A stretch of 41,119 nt of DNA from JAAZNO01 sp012798275 (GTDB lineage Bacteria; Chloroflexota; Anaerolineae; B4-G1; SLSP01), in NCBI GenBank assembly GCA_035347995.1, contig DAOPQD010000022.1, positions 1 through 41,119 of the forward strand. Direction: 5' to 3'. Below the pieces are notes generated by a model, which made no database searches, was not told the origin of the DNA, and was given only the letters and a program-made list of their open reading frames with translations. Each line of letters opens with the position of its first letter. Position 1 is the stretch's first letter. Below are positions 31,851 through 39,557 of this stretch, one piece after another. A program made the translations under genes and the position numbers.

Positions 31851-31878
31851 TTGCCTTTTCTACGATTCCGGCTAAAAT
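31851..31878 (+). promoter_or_regulatory. promoter of the RelA/SpoT homologue
   Basis: TTGCCT (31851-31856) and TAAAAT (31873-31878) are 16 bp apart. Transcription would begin near 31885 and give a leader of about 210 nt before the start at 32098. Confidence 0.6.
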
Positions 31879-31884
31879 AGGTCT

Positions 31885-32097
31885 GATGGATCCGAAACCA
31901 TTGGCGGTTTGTGATGATGACAGCCGACGGGATTTCCATAGCGCAGGCCCGGCCTTGCCGGATTATCTTCATGGCGCGTGACTGCTGGCGTCAGCAGCCG
32001 CAGACGTTGCTGCTACCTGCTCTTCATTCAAATCCCGCGCTGGTCTCAAAGCAAGCGCGGGGTTTTGTTTGGCTGCGGCAGCCGGGGAGAGAGACTC
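31885..32097 (+). promoter_or_regulatory. structured ~210-nt leader of the RelA/SpoT homologue
   Basis: The leader contains CTGCTG-GCGT-CAGCAG (31982-31997), whose 3' arm can alternatively pair with GTTGCTGCT further on, so two exclusive hairpins are possible. A terminator-like stem follows (CCCGCGCT 32034-32041 with AGCGCGGG 32054-32061, then GTTTTGTTT), 28 bp before the SD region. This is the layout of an attenuator or riboswitch. No T-box core sequence or known riboswitch motif was recognised. Confidence 0.45.
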
Positions 32098-34077
32098 ATG
32101 ACCGGCGCGACTGAACCGGAAGATACCCTGAGCCGGGTCGAGCACGCTTATCATCGCCTCAGCGCGATGTTGCAGTACCTGCCCGAGGCCGATCGGCTGC
32201 TGGTGGCAGACGCTTACCACGCGGCGCGAGAGGCTCACAACGGCCAGAACCGCAAATCCGGCGAGCCCTACATCTGCCATCCCCTCGCTATCGCGCAGAC
32301 GCTGGCGCAGATGCGGATGGACGCGGCAAGCCTTGCCACGGCCCTCCTCCACGACGTGCTGGAGGACACCCCCCTCACCTATGAGGACCTGCGGCAGGAA
32401 TTCGGCATCGAAATTGCGCAACTGGTGTTGGGGCTGACCAAGTTCGACGAGCGCGTCGAGGCCCTTCGCACCCAACGGCTGCAGAATCTGGGGCAACTGT
32501 CCCCCGAACAACGCAACGCCGCCAGCCTGGGCAATCTGTTCCTGGCGATGACCGCCGATTTGCGCGTCATTGTCATCAAACTCGCCGATCGGCTCCACAA
32601 CATGCAGACCCTCGACGCCCTGCGGCCGGACAAGCGACGGCGCATGGCCATCGAGACAGACGAGCTCTTCGTGCCCACGGCCGCCCGCCTGGGAATCTGG
32701 TTCCTCAAGCAGCAGCTCAGCGACCTGTGCCTGAAAGAGCTTCACCCCGAAACTTACGCCGAAATCGAGGAGTTACTCGCCGCCAGCACGCGCTTGCTCG
32801 CCGGCGACCTCGAAAGCACGCTCCAGCAACTGCGCGAGCACCTGCAGGCGTGCGGGCTGAACGCGACGGTGCTGCCGCTCGACAATCCCGTGTCCACCTA
32901 CTACCGCAAGATCAAAGAGCAGGGCGGCGATCCCGCCCGCATCTACGACACCCTCCGGGTGTACGTCGTGGTCCCCACCCTGCCCGAATGCTACCTGGCA
33001 CTCTGCTACGCCCATCAACTGTGGCCCCCACTGCGAGAGGAATTCCGGGATTACATCGCCGCGCCGGAACACGACCTGTACCGCGCTCTGCACACCACGG
33101 TGGTCGGCCCTCACGGTCACCGCGTGGAGATCCGCATCTACACCGAACAGATGCGCCAGCTGGCGAAATACGGCATCGGCGTCTACCTGCAATACGGCCA
33201 GACCGAACCGCTGCCGCAGCTGTCGCTGCTCAAGGAAATCACCTCGCTGCTGGAGGAAGATCCGCAAACCTTCATCACGCAGCTCAAATCCGAGATGACG
33301 CCGCCGCGGATCCGCGTCTTCACCCCCAATGGCGATGTGATCAGCCTGCCGGTCGGCGCCACCCCGCTGGATTTCGCTTACGCGATTCACACCGAGGTGG
33401 GGGATAAATGCCTGCGGGCGTTGGTCAACCGTCAACCCGTGCCGCTGAACACGCCGCTGACCAACGGCGCTCAGGTGGAGATCCTCACGAAGCTCGACCC
33501 CGGCCCCGAACGCAAGTGGATGGACACCGACCTGGGGTACGCGCGCCATCCCGACACCCTGCGCCGCCTCCGCCGCTGGTTCGCCCGTCTACCGCAAGCT
33601 GCATTAATCCAGCAAGGGCGCGAGGTCGTCGAAAAGGAGATCGCGCGTTGGGGAGAGTGTGACGGGTGGACGCCGGAGTCCATCGAGCGACTCGCGCGAC
33701 GGCGCGGGCTAACGGTGGAGGATTTCTGCCTGCGCGTCGGGCGCGGGGACATCCTGGCCGGGCCGCTGAGCGCGGCGATCCTCGACGAAGTGTTGGGAGG
33801 GACGCCGGGGCAGATTTACACCATCACCCTGGAAATCTACGCGATGGACCGGCCGGGGCTGATGTTTGACGCTCTCAAGGTCGTCGTGGACGAGGGCCTG
33901 AACGTGGCAGACGCCTCCGCGCATCAAATCGAGGCGGAGGACCTCGCCGTGTTACATTTCGTGATCAAAGAAAATAGCCGGGTGGTCGCGCGCATCGCAC
34001 ACCGGCTGGAAGAAGTCCGCAGCATGTTGCGCGTGCGCCGCATCCAAAGCCTGCCAAAAGTGTGGGAGGGATCCTGA
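32098..34077 (+). CDS. RelA/SpoT homologue, hydrolase intact, synthetase degenerate
   Basis: A protein of 659 residues with the full RSH order: HD domain, synthetase, TGS, ACT. The hydrolase residues are present: Arg52, His61, His85-Asp86, Glu89-Asp90, and Asp164 in KLADRLHNM. The synthetase domain (about 255-370) keeps Asp284 and Glu344. It lacks the Arg-x-Lys motif (here LDNPVSTYYRK), has LYRALHTT for YQSLHTT and EIRIYTEQ for EIQIRT, and ends GVYLQYG instead of AAHWxYK. The TGS domain is at 403-465 and the ACT domain at 573-650. It probably breaks down (p)ppGpp and does not make it. The ATG at 32098 has GGGGAGAGAG upstream; an upstream open frame runs through the leader hairpins. Confidence 0.88.
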   Translation: MTGATEPEDTLSRVEHAYHRLSAMLQYLPEADRLLVADAYHAAREAHNGQNRKSGEPYICHPLAIAQTLAQMRMDAASLATALLHDVLEDTPLTYEDLRQEFGIEIAQLVLGLTKFDERVEALRTQRLQNLGQLSPEQRNAASLGNLFLAMTADLRVIVIKLADRLHNMQTLDALRPDKRRRMAIETDELFVPTAARLGIWFLKQQLSDLCLKELHPETYAEIEELLAASTRLLAGDLESTLQQLREHLQACGLNATVLPLDNPVSTYYRKIKEQGGDPARIYDTLRVYVVVPTLPECYLALCYAHQLWPPLREEFRDYIAAPEHDLYRALHTTVVGPHGHRVEIRIYTEQMRQLAKYGIGVYLQYGQTEPLPQLSLLKEITSLLEEDPQTFITQLKSEMTPPRIRVFTPNGDVISLPVGATPLDFAYAIHTEVGDKCLRALVNRQPVPLNTPLTNGAQVEILTKLDPGPERKWMDTDLGYARHPDTLRRLRRWFARLPQAALIQQGREVVEKEIARWGECDGWTPESIERLARRRGLTVEDFCLRVGRGDILAGPLSAAILDEVLGGTPGQIYTITLEIYAMDRPGLMFDALKVVVDEGLNVADASAHQIEAEDLAVLHFVIKENSRVVARIAHRLEEVRSMLRVRRIQSLPKVWEGS

Positions 34078-34078
34078 A

Positions 34079-34744
34079 ATGTGTGGTCGGTTTTTCATGA
34101 CGCTGAAGGCCGAGGACCTGGAGGCCGCCTTCCCCGACTTCAAGCCGCCCGCCGAATGGCACCCGCGCTACAACATCGCGCCGACGCAGCCGGTGCCCGT
34201 GGTCATCAACGATGGACAGCAGCGCATCACCTTTTTGCAGTGGGGACTGGTCCCCGCGTGGGCCAAGGATCCCGCCATAGGCAACCGCCTGATCAACGCG
34301 CGGGCTGAGACGCTGGCAGAAAAGCCCTCCTTCCGCGCGGCGTACCGGCGACGGCGGTGCCTGATCCTGGCGGATGGCTTCTACGAATGGCGCGCGGAAC
34401 CAGGACAGCGCGGGAAGACGCCGCTGGCGATTCGGCTGCGTTCGGGAGCGCCCTTCGCCTTCGCCGGGCTGTGGGAAGTGTGGCGTCCCGAGGACACGCC
34501 GCTGCTCACCTGCACCATTATCACCACGGAGCCCAACGCCCTGCTCGCCCCCATCCATAATCGCATGCCCGTCATTCTGCCGCGCAGCGCCTACGCCGGG
34601 TGGCTCGATCCCGCCGAACGCGCCCCGCGCGACCTGCAGTCTCTGCTCGCCCCTTACCCCGCGGAGGAAATGATCGCCTATCCCGTCTCGACGCGGGTCA
34701 ACGACCCCGCCAACGACGACCCGGCGTGTATCGCGCCCGCCTGA
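34079..34744 (+). CDS. SRAP-family abasic-site-crosslinking protein (YedK/HMCES)
   Basis: A protein of 221 residues. After Met removal the catalytic Cys2 becomes N-terminal (MCGRFF) and forms a thiazolidine link to abasic sites in single-stranded DNA. The other active-site residues are present: Asn32 in RYNIAPTQ, Arg75 in NARAET, Glu103 in GFYEW and His160 in HNRMP. Length is normal. It starts one base after the RSH stop, with GGAGG nine bases upstream, so the two are co-transcribed. Confidence 0.95.
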   Translation: MCGRFFMTLKAEDLEAAFPDFKPPAEWHPRYNIAPTQPVPVVINDGQQRITFLQWGLVPAWAKDPAIGNRLINARAETLAEKPSFRAAYRRRRCLILADGFYEWRAEPGQRGKTPLAIRLRSGAPFAFAGLWEVWRPEDTPLLTCTIITTEPNALLAPIHNRMPVILPRSAYAGWLDPAERAPRDLQSLLAPYPAEEMIAYPVSTRVNDPANDDPACIAPA

Positions 34745-34748
34745 GGGG

Positions 34749-34957
34749 GCTGGATGCTGGATGCTGGATGCTGGATACTGGATGCTGGAAGCTGGATACT
34801 GGATACTGGATACTGGATACTGGATGCTGGATGCTGGATGCTGGATGCTGGATGCTGGATACTGGAAGCTGGATGCTGGATGCTGGATACTGGAAGCTGG
34901 ATGCTGGAAGCTGGATACTGGATGCTGGATACCCCCTCACCCATTACCCATTACCAT
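34749..34957 (+). repeat. heptamer array, 26 units, with a 7-bp CACCCATT-type tail
   Basis: From 34749 to 34930 there are exactly 26 units of GCTGGAT, ACTGGAT or GCTGGAA, beginning four bases after the SRAP stop. They are followed by ACCCCCTC, ACCCATT, ACCCATT and then the SD (AGGAGGG) of the next gene. Orientation follows transcription. The repeat is open in several frames because 7 bp translates as a 7-residue pattern (LDAGCWM-like), but these frames are not genes. Confidence 0.92.
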
Positions 34958-34971
34958 TTTAGGAGGGAATC

Positions 34972-36297
34972 ATGGCCCAAGACACCCCGCGTACGTATCA
35001 AAATCTGGTGCTCTACGAAATCTATGTCCGCAATCACGGCCCCCACGGCACGTTCGCCGACGTGGAAGCCGATCTGCCCCGCATCCAGAGCATGGGGGTG
35101 GACGTGATCTGGTTCATGCCCATCCACCCTATCGGGCAGAAGAACAAGAAGGGGAGCCTGGGATGCCCTTATTCCATCGCCGATTATCGCGGCGTGAATC
35201 CCGAATACGGGACGCGCGAGGAGCTCGCCCGGCTGATCCAGACGGCGCACGCGCTGGGGCTCAAAGTGATGATAGATGTAGTCTACAATCACACGGCCCA
35301 CGATTCGGTGCTGGTGCGGGAGCATCCCGAATGGTTTCATCAGGACGCCGCCGGCACGCCGGTGACGACCGTGCCCGAATGGAGCGACGTGATTGACCTC
35401 AAGCATCCGCACCCCGGTCTCACCGCCTACCTCATCGAGACGCTGCAGGGCTGGGCGGAGTTCGGCGTGGACGGTTTCCGCTGCGATGTCGCCTCGCTGC
35501 TGCCGCTGGAATTCTGGCTGGAGGCCCGCGAGGCCGTGGCGCGGGTAAAGCCGGGGGTCATCTGGCTGGCGGAATCGGTGCACGCGCGCTTTGTGGAATA
35601 CCGCCGGCGGACGCACCTGAGCGGCCTCTCCGACGGCGAGCTCTACCGCGCGTTCGACCTCACCTACGTGTACGACATCTGGGCGATGCTGCAAGCCGCC
35701 CTCAAGGGCGTCGTGCCGCCCTCGCGCTATCTGGAGCTGCTGCGCTTGCAGGACGCCATCTATCCGGCGAACTACGTCAAATTGCGCTATGTGGAAAATC
35801 ACGATCAGCCCCGCATCATGGGTTACATTCCCGATCGGGATCAAGCGCTGGCATGGACGGCTTTCGAGGCCTTCAACAAGGGCGCTTTCCTCATCTACGC
35901 GGGACAGGAATCCGGCGCAGCGCACGCGCCCTCCCTCTTCGATGTGGACAAAATCTCTTGGGGTGAGTACGAGCTGCAACCCTTCCTTAGCACGCTCGCG
36001 CAGCTGAAGAAAGACCCGGCGCAGAGGCAAGGCGAATTCACCGTGCTCGCCGGCGAACCCGCGATCCAGGCGGCGTGGAACGCGCCCAATAGCGGCCTTT
36101 ACGGCATCTTCAATGTGACGGGGGAACACGGAGCGGTGAGCGTCGAACTGCCCGACGGCGTCTACACCGACGCCCTGAGTGGGAAAGACATCCCCGTGAC
36201 CCAAGGGCGAGTCGGGCTTCCCGCCGCCGCCTTCATCTTGCGGACGGGGGCGCTGCCGCATCTCCCCCTCCTGCCCTCGGTGCTGATGGATTATTGA
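34972..36297 (+). CDS. GH13 alpha-amylase-family glycosidase
   Basis: A cytoplasmic-looking protein of 441 residues without a signal peptide. The four GH13 regions are visible: DVVYNH (102-107), GFRCDVAS with the nucleophile Asp172, the acid/base Glu201 in LAESVH, and NHD with Asp278. The barrel start is LYEIYVRNHGPHGTFADVEADL. The C-terminal beta domain is short (about 365-441). It would hydrolyse or transfer alpha-glucosidic bonds of internal oligosaccharides. AGGAGGG lies before the ATG. A 14-bp hairpin follows the stop. Confidence 0.9.
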   Translation: MAQDTPRTYQNLVLYEIYVRNHGPHGTFADVEADLPRIQSMGVDVIWFMPIHPIGQKNKKGSLGCPYSIADYRGVNPEYGTREELARLIQTAHALGLKVMIDVVYNHTAHDSVLVREHPEWFHQDAAGTPVTTVPEWSDVIDLKHPHPGLTAYLIETLQGWAEFGVDGFRCDVASLLPLEFWLEAREAVARVKPGVIWLAESVHARFVEYRRRTHLSGLSDGELYRAFDLTYVYDIWAMLQAALKGVVPPSRYLELLRLQDAIYPANYVKLRYVENHDQPRIMGYIPDRDQALAWTAFEAFNKGAFLIYAGQESGAAHAPSLFDVDKISWGEYELQPFLSTLAQLKKDPAQRQGEFTVLAGEPAIQAAWNAPNSGLYGIFNVTGEHGAVSVELPDGVYTDALSGKDIPVTQGRVGLPAAAFILRTGALPHLPLLPSVLMDY

Positions 36298-36318
36298 AGG
36301 GCCGGGCCGTCCCCTCAC

Positions 36319-36349
36319 AGAAGCCCCGACCGGTGCGGTCGGGGCTTCT
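36319..36349 (+). terminator. hairpin after the GH13 gene
   Basis: A perfect 14-bp stem (36319-36332 with 36336-36349) around the loop GTG, 21 bp after the stop. No U-run follows, so it may need a factor or act as an RNA stabiliser. Confidence 0.6.
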
Positions 36350-36414
36350 GCCGTCCCTTGTCGTCTGGGCCGGACGTGGTATGGTTGGGCAAAAGTGAGC
36401 GTGAAGGGTCAAAA

Positions 36415-37047
36415 GTGAGTCAGGAGCGTACTGCAGAGCGCGATGTGACGTTCTCACAAGCGGGGGTCCTCGTCATCGCCGCCTACATTGCCGCGCAGAT
36501 CCTCGCCGACGTCGGCAGCCTCAAGATCGCGCTGGTGGGCGGCTTCAGCATTGATGGAGGCACCTTCATCTACCCGCTCACCTTCACGCTGCGGGACATG
36601 GTGCACAAGCTGCTGGGACGGCAGGCCGCGCGGACGATCATCCTCGCCGCCGGGGTCATCAACCTGCTCATGGCGGGCTATTTCGCATTTTTGAGCGCCC
36701 TGCCCCCCGACCCGGCCTGGGGACTCCAGGCCGCCTTCGCCGGGGTGCTCACGCCGGTGTGGCGCATCGTCAGCGCCAGCATCGGCGCGGAGGTCTTCAG
36801 CGAGCTGCTCGATACGGAGGTGTATCACCTGTGGGTCACCCGCATCACGCGCCGGTATCAATGGGCGCGGGTGCTGCTCAGCAACAGTGTCAGCATCCCC
36901 GTGGACAGCCTCATCTTTTGCTGGGGTGCGTTCGGCGGCGTGCTCCCCGCCGCGGTCGTCTGGTCCATTTTCTGGGCCAACGTCCTGGTGAAGGGGGTCA
37001 CGACGCTTCTGGGCCTGCCCGCTATTTATCTGGTGAAGGGGGAGTAG
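36415..37047 (+). CDS. queuosine precursor transporter (YhhQ/VUT family)
   Basis: A membrane protein of 210 residues with six predicted helices. Family marks are DGGTFIYPLTFTLRDMVHKLLGR, an AEVFSELLDTEVYHLW segment, and RVLLSNSVSIPVDSLIFCWGAFGG. YhhQ homologues import queuosine precursors such as preQ0 and preQ1. A GTG start at 36415 with AAGGG six bases upstream is preferred; the open frame reaches a TTG at 36358, which overlaps a possible promoter (TTGTCG/TATGGT at 36358-36385). tgt, which inserts the base into tRNA, lies 1.2 kb downstream on the other strand. Confidence 0.88.
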   Translation: MSQERTAERDVTFSQAGVLVIAAYIAAQILADVGSLKIALVGGFSIDGGTFIYPLTFTLRDMVHKLLGRQAARTIILAAGVINLLMAGYFAFLSALPPDPAWGLQAAFAGVLTPVWRIVSASIGAEVFSELLDTEVYHLWVTRITRRYQWARVLLSNSVSIPVDSLIFCWGAFGGVLPAAVVWSIFWANVLVKGVTTLLGLPAIYLVKGE

Positions 37048-37159
37048 GTGCTGGTTGCTGGATGCTGGATGCTGGGTGCTGGATGCTGGGTGCTGGATGT
37101 TGGTTGCTGGGTGCTGGGTGCTGGTTGCTGGTTGCTGGTTGCTGGGTGCTGGGCGCTGG
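37048..37159 (+). repeat. heptamer array, 16 units
   Basis: Exactly 16 units of GTGCTGG, TTGCTGG or ATGCTGG (one ATGTTGG, one GCGCTGG) start at the first base after the transporter stop and end 29 bp before the era start. Orientation follows transcription. Confidence 0.92.
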
Positions 37160-37188
37160 ATACCTTTTCCCACTCCTGGTGAAACATT

Positions 37189-38235
37189 GTGACAGATGAA
37201 GTAGAATTTCTGGAAGAGGACAAGCCGACGGCGGACGAAGCGCGCGACGAGGAAAGCCTGGCGCTGATCGAGGCCTTTCTCGGCCAGCATGGCGCGCCCG
37301 TCGAGGGGACGGACCTCGACCGCGAGGCCGAGGAATTGCCCGAAGGACACCGCTCCGGTTTCGCAGCGCTCATCGGGCGCCCCAACGCGGGCAAGTCCAC
37401 CCTGGTGAACGCCCTCGTGGGACAGAAGATCGCCATCGTCTCCTCCAAACCGCAGACGACGCGCAGCCGGCTCCTGGGCATCGTCACGCGGCCCGACTAC
37501 CAGCTCCTGCTGGTGGACACGCCCGGCATCCACAAAAATCCCGCTTTCCGCCTCAACCGTCGGATGATCGAACAGGCAGTCGCGGCCATCCCCGACGCCG
37601 ACGTGATCCTCTTCCTCGTGGATCTCACGACGACGCCGCGCGAGGAGGACATGTACATCGCCACACTCCTGCGCCAGAAAGCCGCGCGGCGCCCCGTCCT
37701 GCTGGTGGGCAACAAATGCGATCGGGTTCCAGGGGCGGAGGCAACCGCACGGCTCGAAGCCTATCACGCCCTGCTGCCGGAGAGTGCCCGCGTTCCCCCC
37801 ATCAGCGCGCTGGAGGGGAGCGCGCTCGATGTCCTGTTGGACGCCATCGTGGCGCGCCTGCCCGCAGGACCGCGCTACTACCCGGATACGCAAATCACGG
37901 ACCAGACGGAGCGGCACATCGCCGCCGAACTCATCCGCGAGGCGGTGCTCAACCTCACGCGGCAAGAAGTCCCCCATGCGAGCGCCGTCCTGATAGAGGA
38001 ATTCGAGGAACGCGAAAACGGCATCACCTACATCGCGGCGACGATCTGGGTGGAGCGAGATTCGCAAAAGCCGATTCTCATCGGCAAGGGCGGGGAAAAG
38101 CTCAAACGCATCGGCTCGGCGGCGCGCGCCGAGTTGGAACGCTTCATCGGGGGGCAGGTCTACCTCGACCTGTGGGTGAAGGTCAAACCGAAATGGCGCG
38201 ACGATCCCGCCCGGCTGCGCGAGCTGGAGTTGTGA
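37189..38235 (+). CDS. era: GTPase Era
   Basis: A protein of 348 residues that binds 16S rRNA and helps 30S assembly. GTPase motifs: G1 GRPNAGKS (63-70), G2 in KPQTTRSR, G3 DTPG (110-113), G4 NKCD, G5-like ISAL. The C-terminal KH domain has LIGKGGEKLKRIGSAAR and VYLDLWVKVKPKWRDD. An acidic N-terminal extension of ~55 residues precedes the GTPase domain, longer than in Escherichia coli Era. The start is a GTG at 37189 with only a weak SD (TGGTG). The stop is 12 bp from the convergent tgt stop. Confidence 0.95.
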   Translation: MTDEVEFLEEDKPTADEARDEESLALIEAFLGQHGAPVEGTDLDREAEELPEGHRSGFAALIGRPNAGKSTLVNALVGQKIAIVSSKPQTTRSRLLGIVTRPDYQLLLVDTPGIHKNPAFRLNRRMIEQAVAAIPDADVILFLVDLTTTPREEDMYIATLLRQKAARRPVLLVGNKCDRVPGAEATARLEAYHALLPESARVPPISALEGSALDVLLDAIVARLPAGPRYYPDTQITDQTERHIAAELIREAVLNLTRQEVPHASAVLIEEFEERENGITYIAATIWVERDSQKPILIGKGGEKLKRIGSAARAELERFIGGQVYLDLWVKVKPKWRDDPARLRELEL

Positions 38236-38247
38236 CCGGCGACGCCG

Positions 38248-39378
38248 TCAGCGTCGCGCTTCCCAGAATGCGGCTCGATACTCCGCGAAACGCCCGGCGA
38301 GGATCGCTTCCCGAATCTCCCGCATGAGGGTGAACATCGTGTGGAGATTGTGGAGGGTGAGCAACGTGGCACCCAAAATCTCCCCGGCCATGATGAGGTG
38401 CCGCAGATAGGCGCGGCTGAAGTTCTGACAGGCGTAACACGCGCAGGTTGCATCGAGCGGGGCAGGATCCTCGGCAAAACGCGCGTTGCGCAGGTTCGCC
38501 TTGCCGGTGCGCAGCAGCGCCTGGCCGTTCCGCGCCACCCGCGTTGGCAACACGCAATCGAAGATGTCCACGCCGCGAGCGACCCCCTCCACCAAATCCT
38601 CCGGCGTCCCCACCCCCATGAGATAGCGCGGCTTGTGCGCCGGCAGCAGCGGCGCGGTGACCGCGAGCGCCGCTAACATCTGCGCCTTGGTCTCCCCCAC
38701 CGAAAGTCCCCCAATTCCATAGCCGGGGAAATCCAGCTCCGTGAGGAAACGCACGCTCTGCTCCCGAAGGTCGGGAAAAATGCCGCCCTGAACGATGCCG
38801 AAGAGCGCCTGATCCGGGCGCGAATGGGCGGCCTGGCAGCGCTCGGCCCAGGCGTGGGTGCGACGCAACGCCTGGACGCAGACGTCGTAGTCGTCGGGCG
38901 GGGCGCACTCGTCGAGCACCATGGCCATATCGGCGCCGAGGTTCTGTTCGATCTCCATCACCCGCTCCGGCGTGAAGCGGTGCAGCGAGCCGTCAATGTG
39001 CGAGCGGAAGGTCACGCCGTCATCGTCGAGGGTGCGCAGGGCCTGCTGTCCCCGCGAGCCCGCCAGGCTGAAGACCTGGAATCCACCGGAATCGGTGAGC
39101 ATGGGGCCGCGCCAGTTCATAAAGCAGTGGACGCCGCCGAGGCGCGCAATCAGCTCGTCGCCGGGGCGCAGGTAGAGGTGATAGGTGTTCGCCAGCACGA
39201 GCGTCGCGCCGGCTTCCTCGAGCTGCCGCGGGGTGACGGCCTTGACGCTCGCCTGGGTGCCGACCGGTGCGTAGACCGGGGTGGACAGGGGTCCGTGGGC
39301 GGTGATGAAGCGGCCGGCGCGGGCCTCGCCCTCCGTCGCCAGCAGCTCGAAGTGGAACAGGTCATCGGAGTCGGTCAT
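38248..39378 (-). CDS. tgt: queuine/preQ1 tRNA-guanine transglycosylase
   Basis: A protein of 376 residues that exchanges guanine 34 of GUN tRNAs for preQ1 (bacterial type). The general base Asp96 is in TDSGGFQVF, the nucleophile Asp in the GVDIFDCVLPTRVARNG segment. The zinc ligands are Cys312, Cys314, Cys317 and His343, with the spacing of Escherichia coli Tgt. The ATG at 39378 follows GGGGGGA; the frame is open further up but the family start fits here. No queCDEF gene is in the window, so the base may be imported by the YhhQ-type transporter nearby. Confidence 0.96.
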   Translation of the reverse strand: MTDSDDLFHFELLATEGEARAGRFITAHGPLSTPVYAPVGTQASVKAVTPRQLEEAGATLVLANTYHLYLRPGDELIARLGGVHCFMNWRGPMLTDSGGFQVFSLAGSRGQQALRTLDDDGVTFRSHIDGSLHRFTPERVMEIEQNLGADMAMVLDECAPPDDYDVCVQALRRTHAWAERCQAAHSRPDQALFGIVQGGIFPDLREQSVRFLTELDFPGYGIGGLSVGETKAQMLAALAVTAPLLPAHKPRYLMGVGTPEDLVEGVARGVDIFDCVLPTRVARNGQALLRTGKANLRNARFAEDPAPLDATCACYACQNFSRAYLRHLIMAGEILGATLLTLHNLHTMFTLMREIREAILAGRFAEYRAAFWEARR

Positions 39379-39504
39379 GCATCCCCCCAAGAAAATGGCC
39401 CACGGATGAGCACAGATTTCACGGCTCAAAAATTAAAAATGAGGCCAGATCTGACCAACCCTGGCGCGTTATTACGAGCTTATTGTCATCGAGAAGCGTG
39501 AACA

Positions 39505-39546
39505 TGCGCACGTGTACACGCTTTCACGTTCGTGTACACGTGCGCA
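39505..39546. repeat. 16-bp perfect inverted repeat with palindromic halves
   Basis: TGCGCACGTGTACACG (39505-39520) and its exact complement (39531-39546) flank a 10-nt spacer. Each arm contains CGTGTACACG, itself a 10-bp palindrome. It lies between the coiled-coil gene's stop (39558) and the tgt start (39378). It could be the terminator of the former or a double operator for the latter. Confidence 0.75.
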
Positions 39547-39557
39547 GCATCTCGGAC

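Noticed and set aside
31883..31899. CTGATGGATCCGAAACC resembles the core of a hammerhead ribozyme.
   Set aside because: The core Ala position is replaced by G and the stem II between the two boxes has no room to form; no partner strand for stems I and III was found.
31886..31981. A 31-codon ORF at the start of the RelA/SpoT leader.
   Set aside because: Its ATG would be at or next to the predicted transcript start with no SD; it could only be translated as leaderless mRNA, for which there is no evidence here.
32025..32041. TTCATTCAAATCCCGCG looks like a tRNA T-arm.
   Set aside because: No D-arm, anticodon arm or acceptor stem with correct spacing exists upstream; the bases are better explained by the terminator-like stem.
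34749..34930. Regular repeats that could be taken for a CRISPR array or a Trp/Cys-rich protein.
   Set aside because: The period is 7 bp without spacers, and the frames are open only because a heptamer translates into a seven-residue pattern; no SD precedes them.
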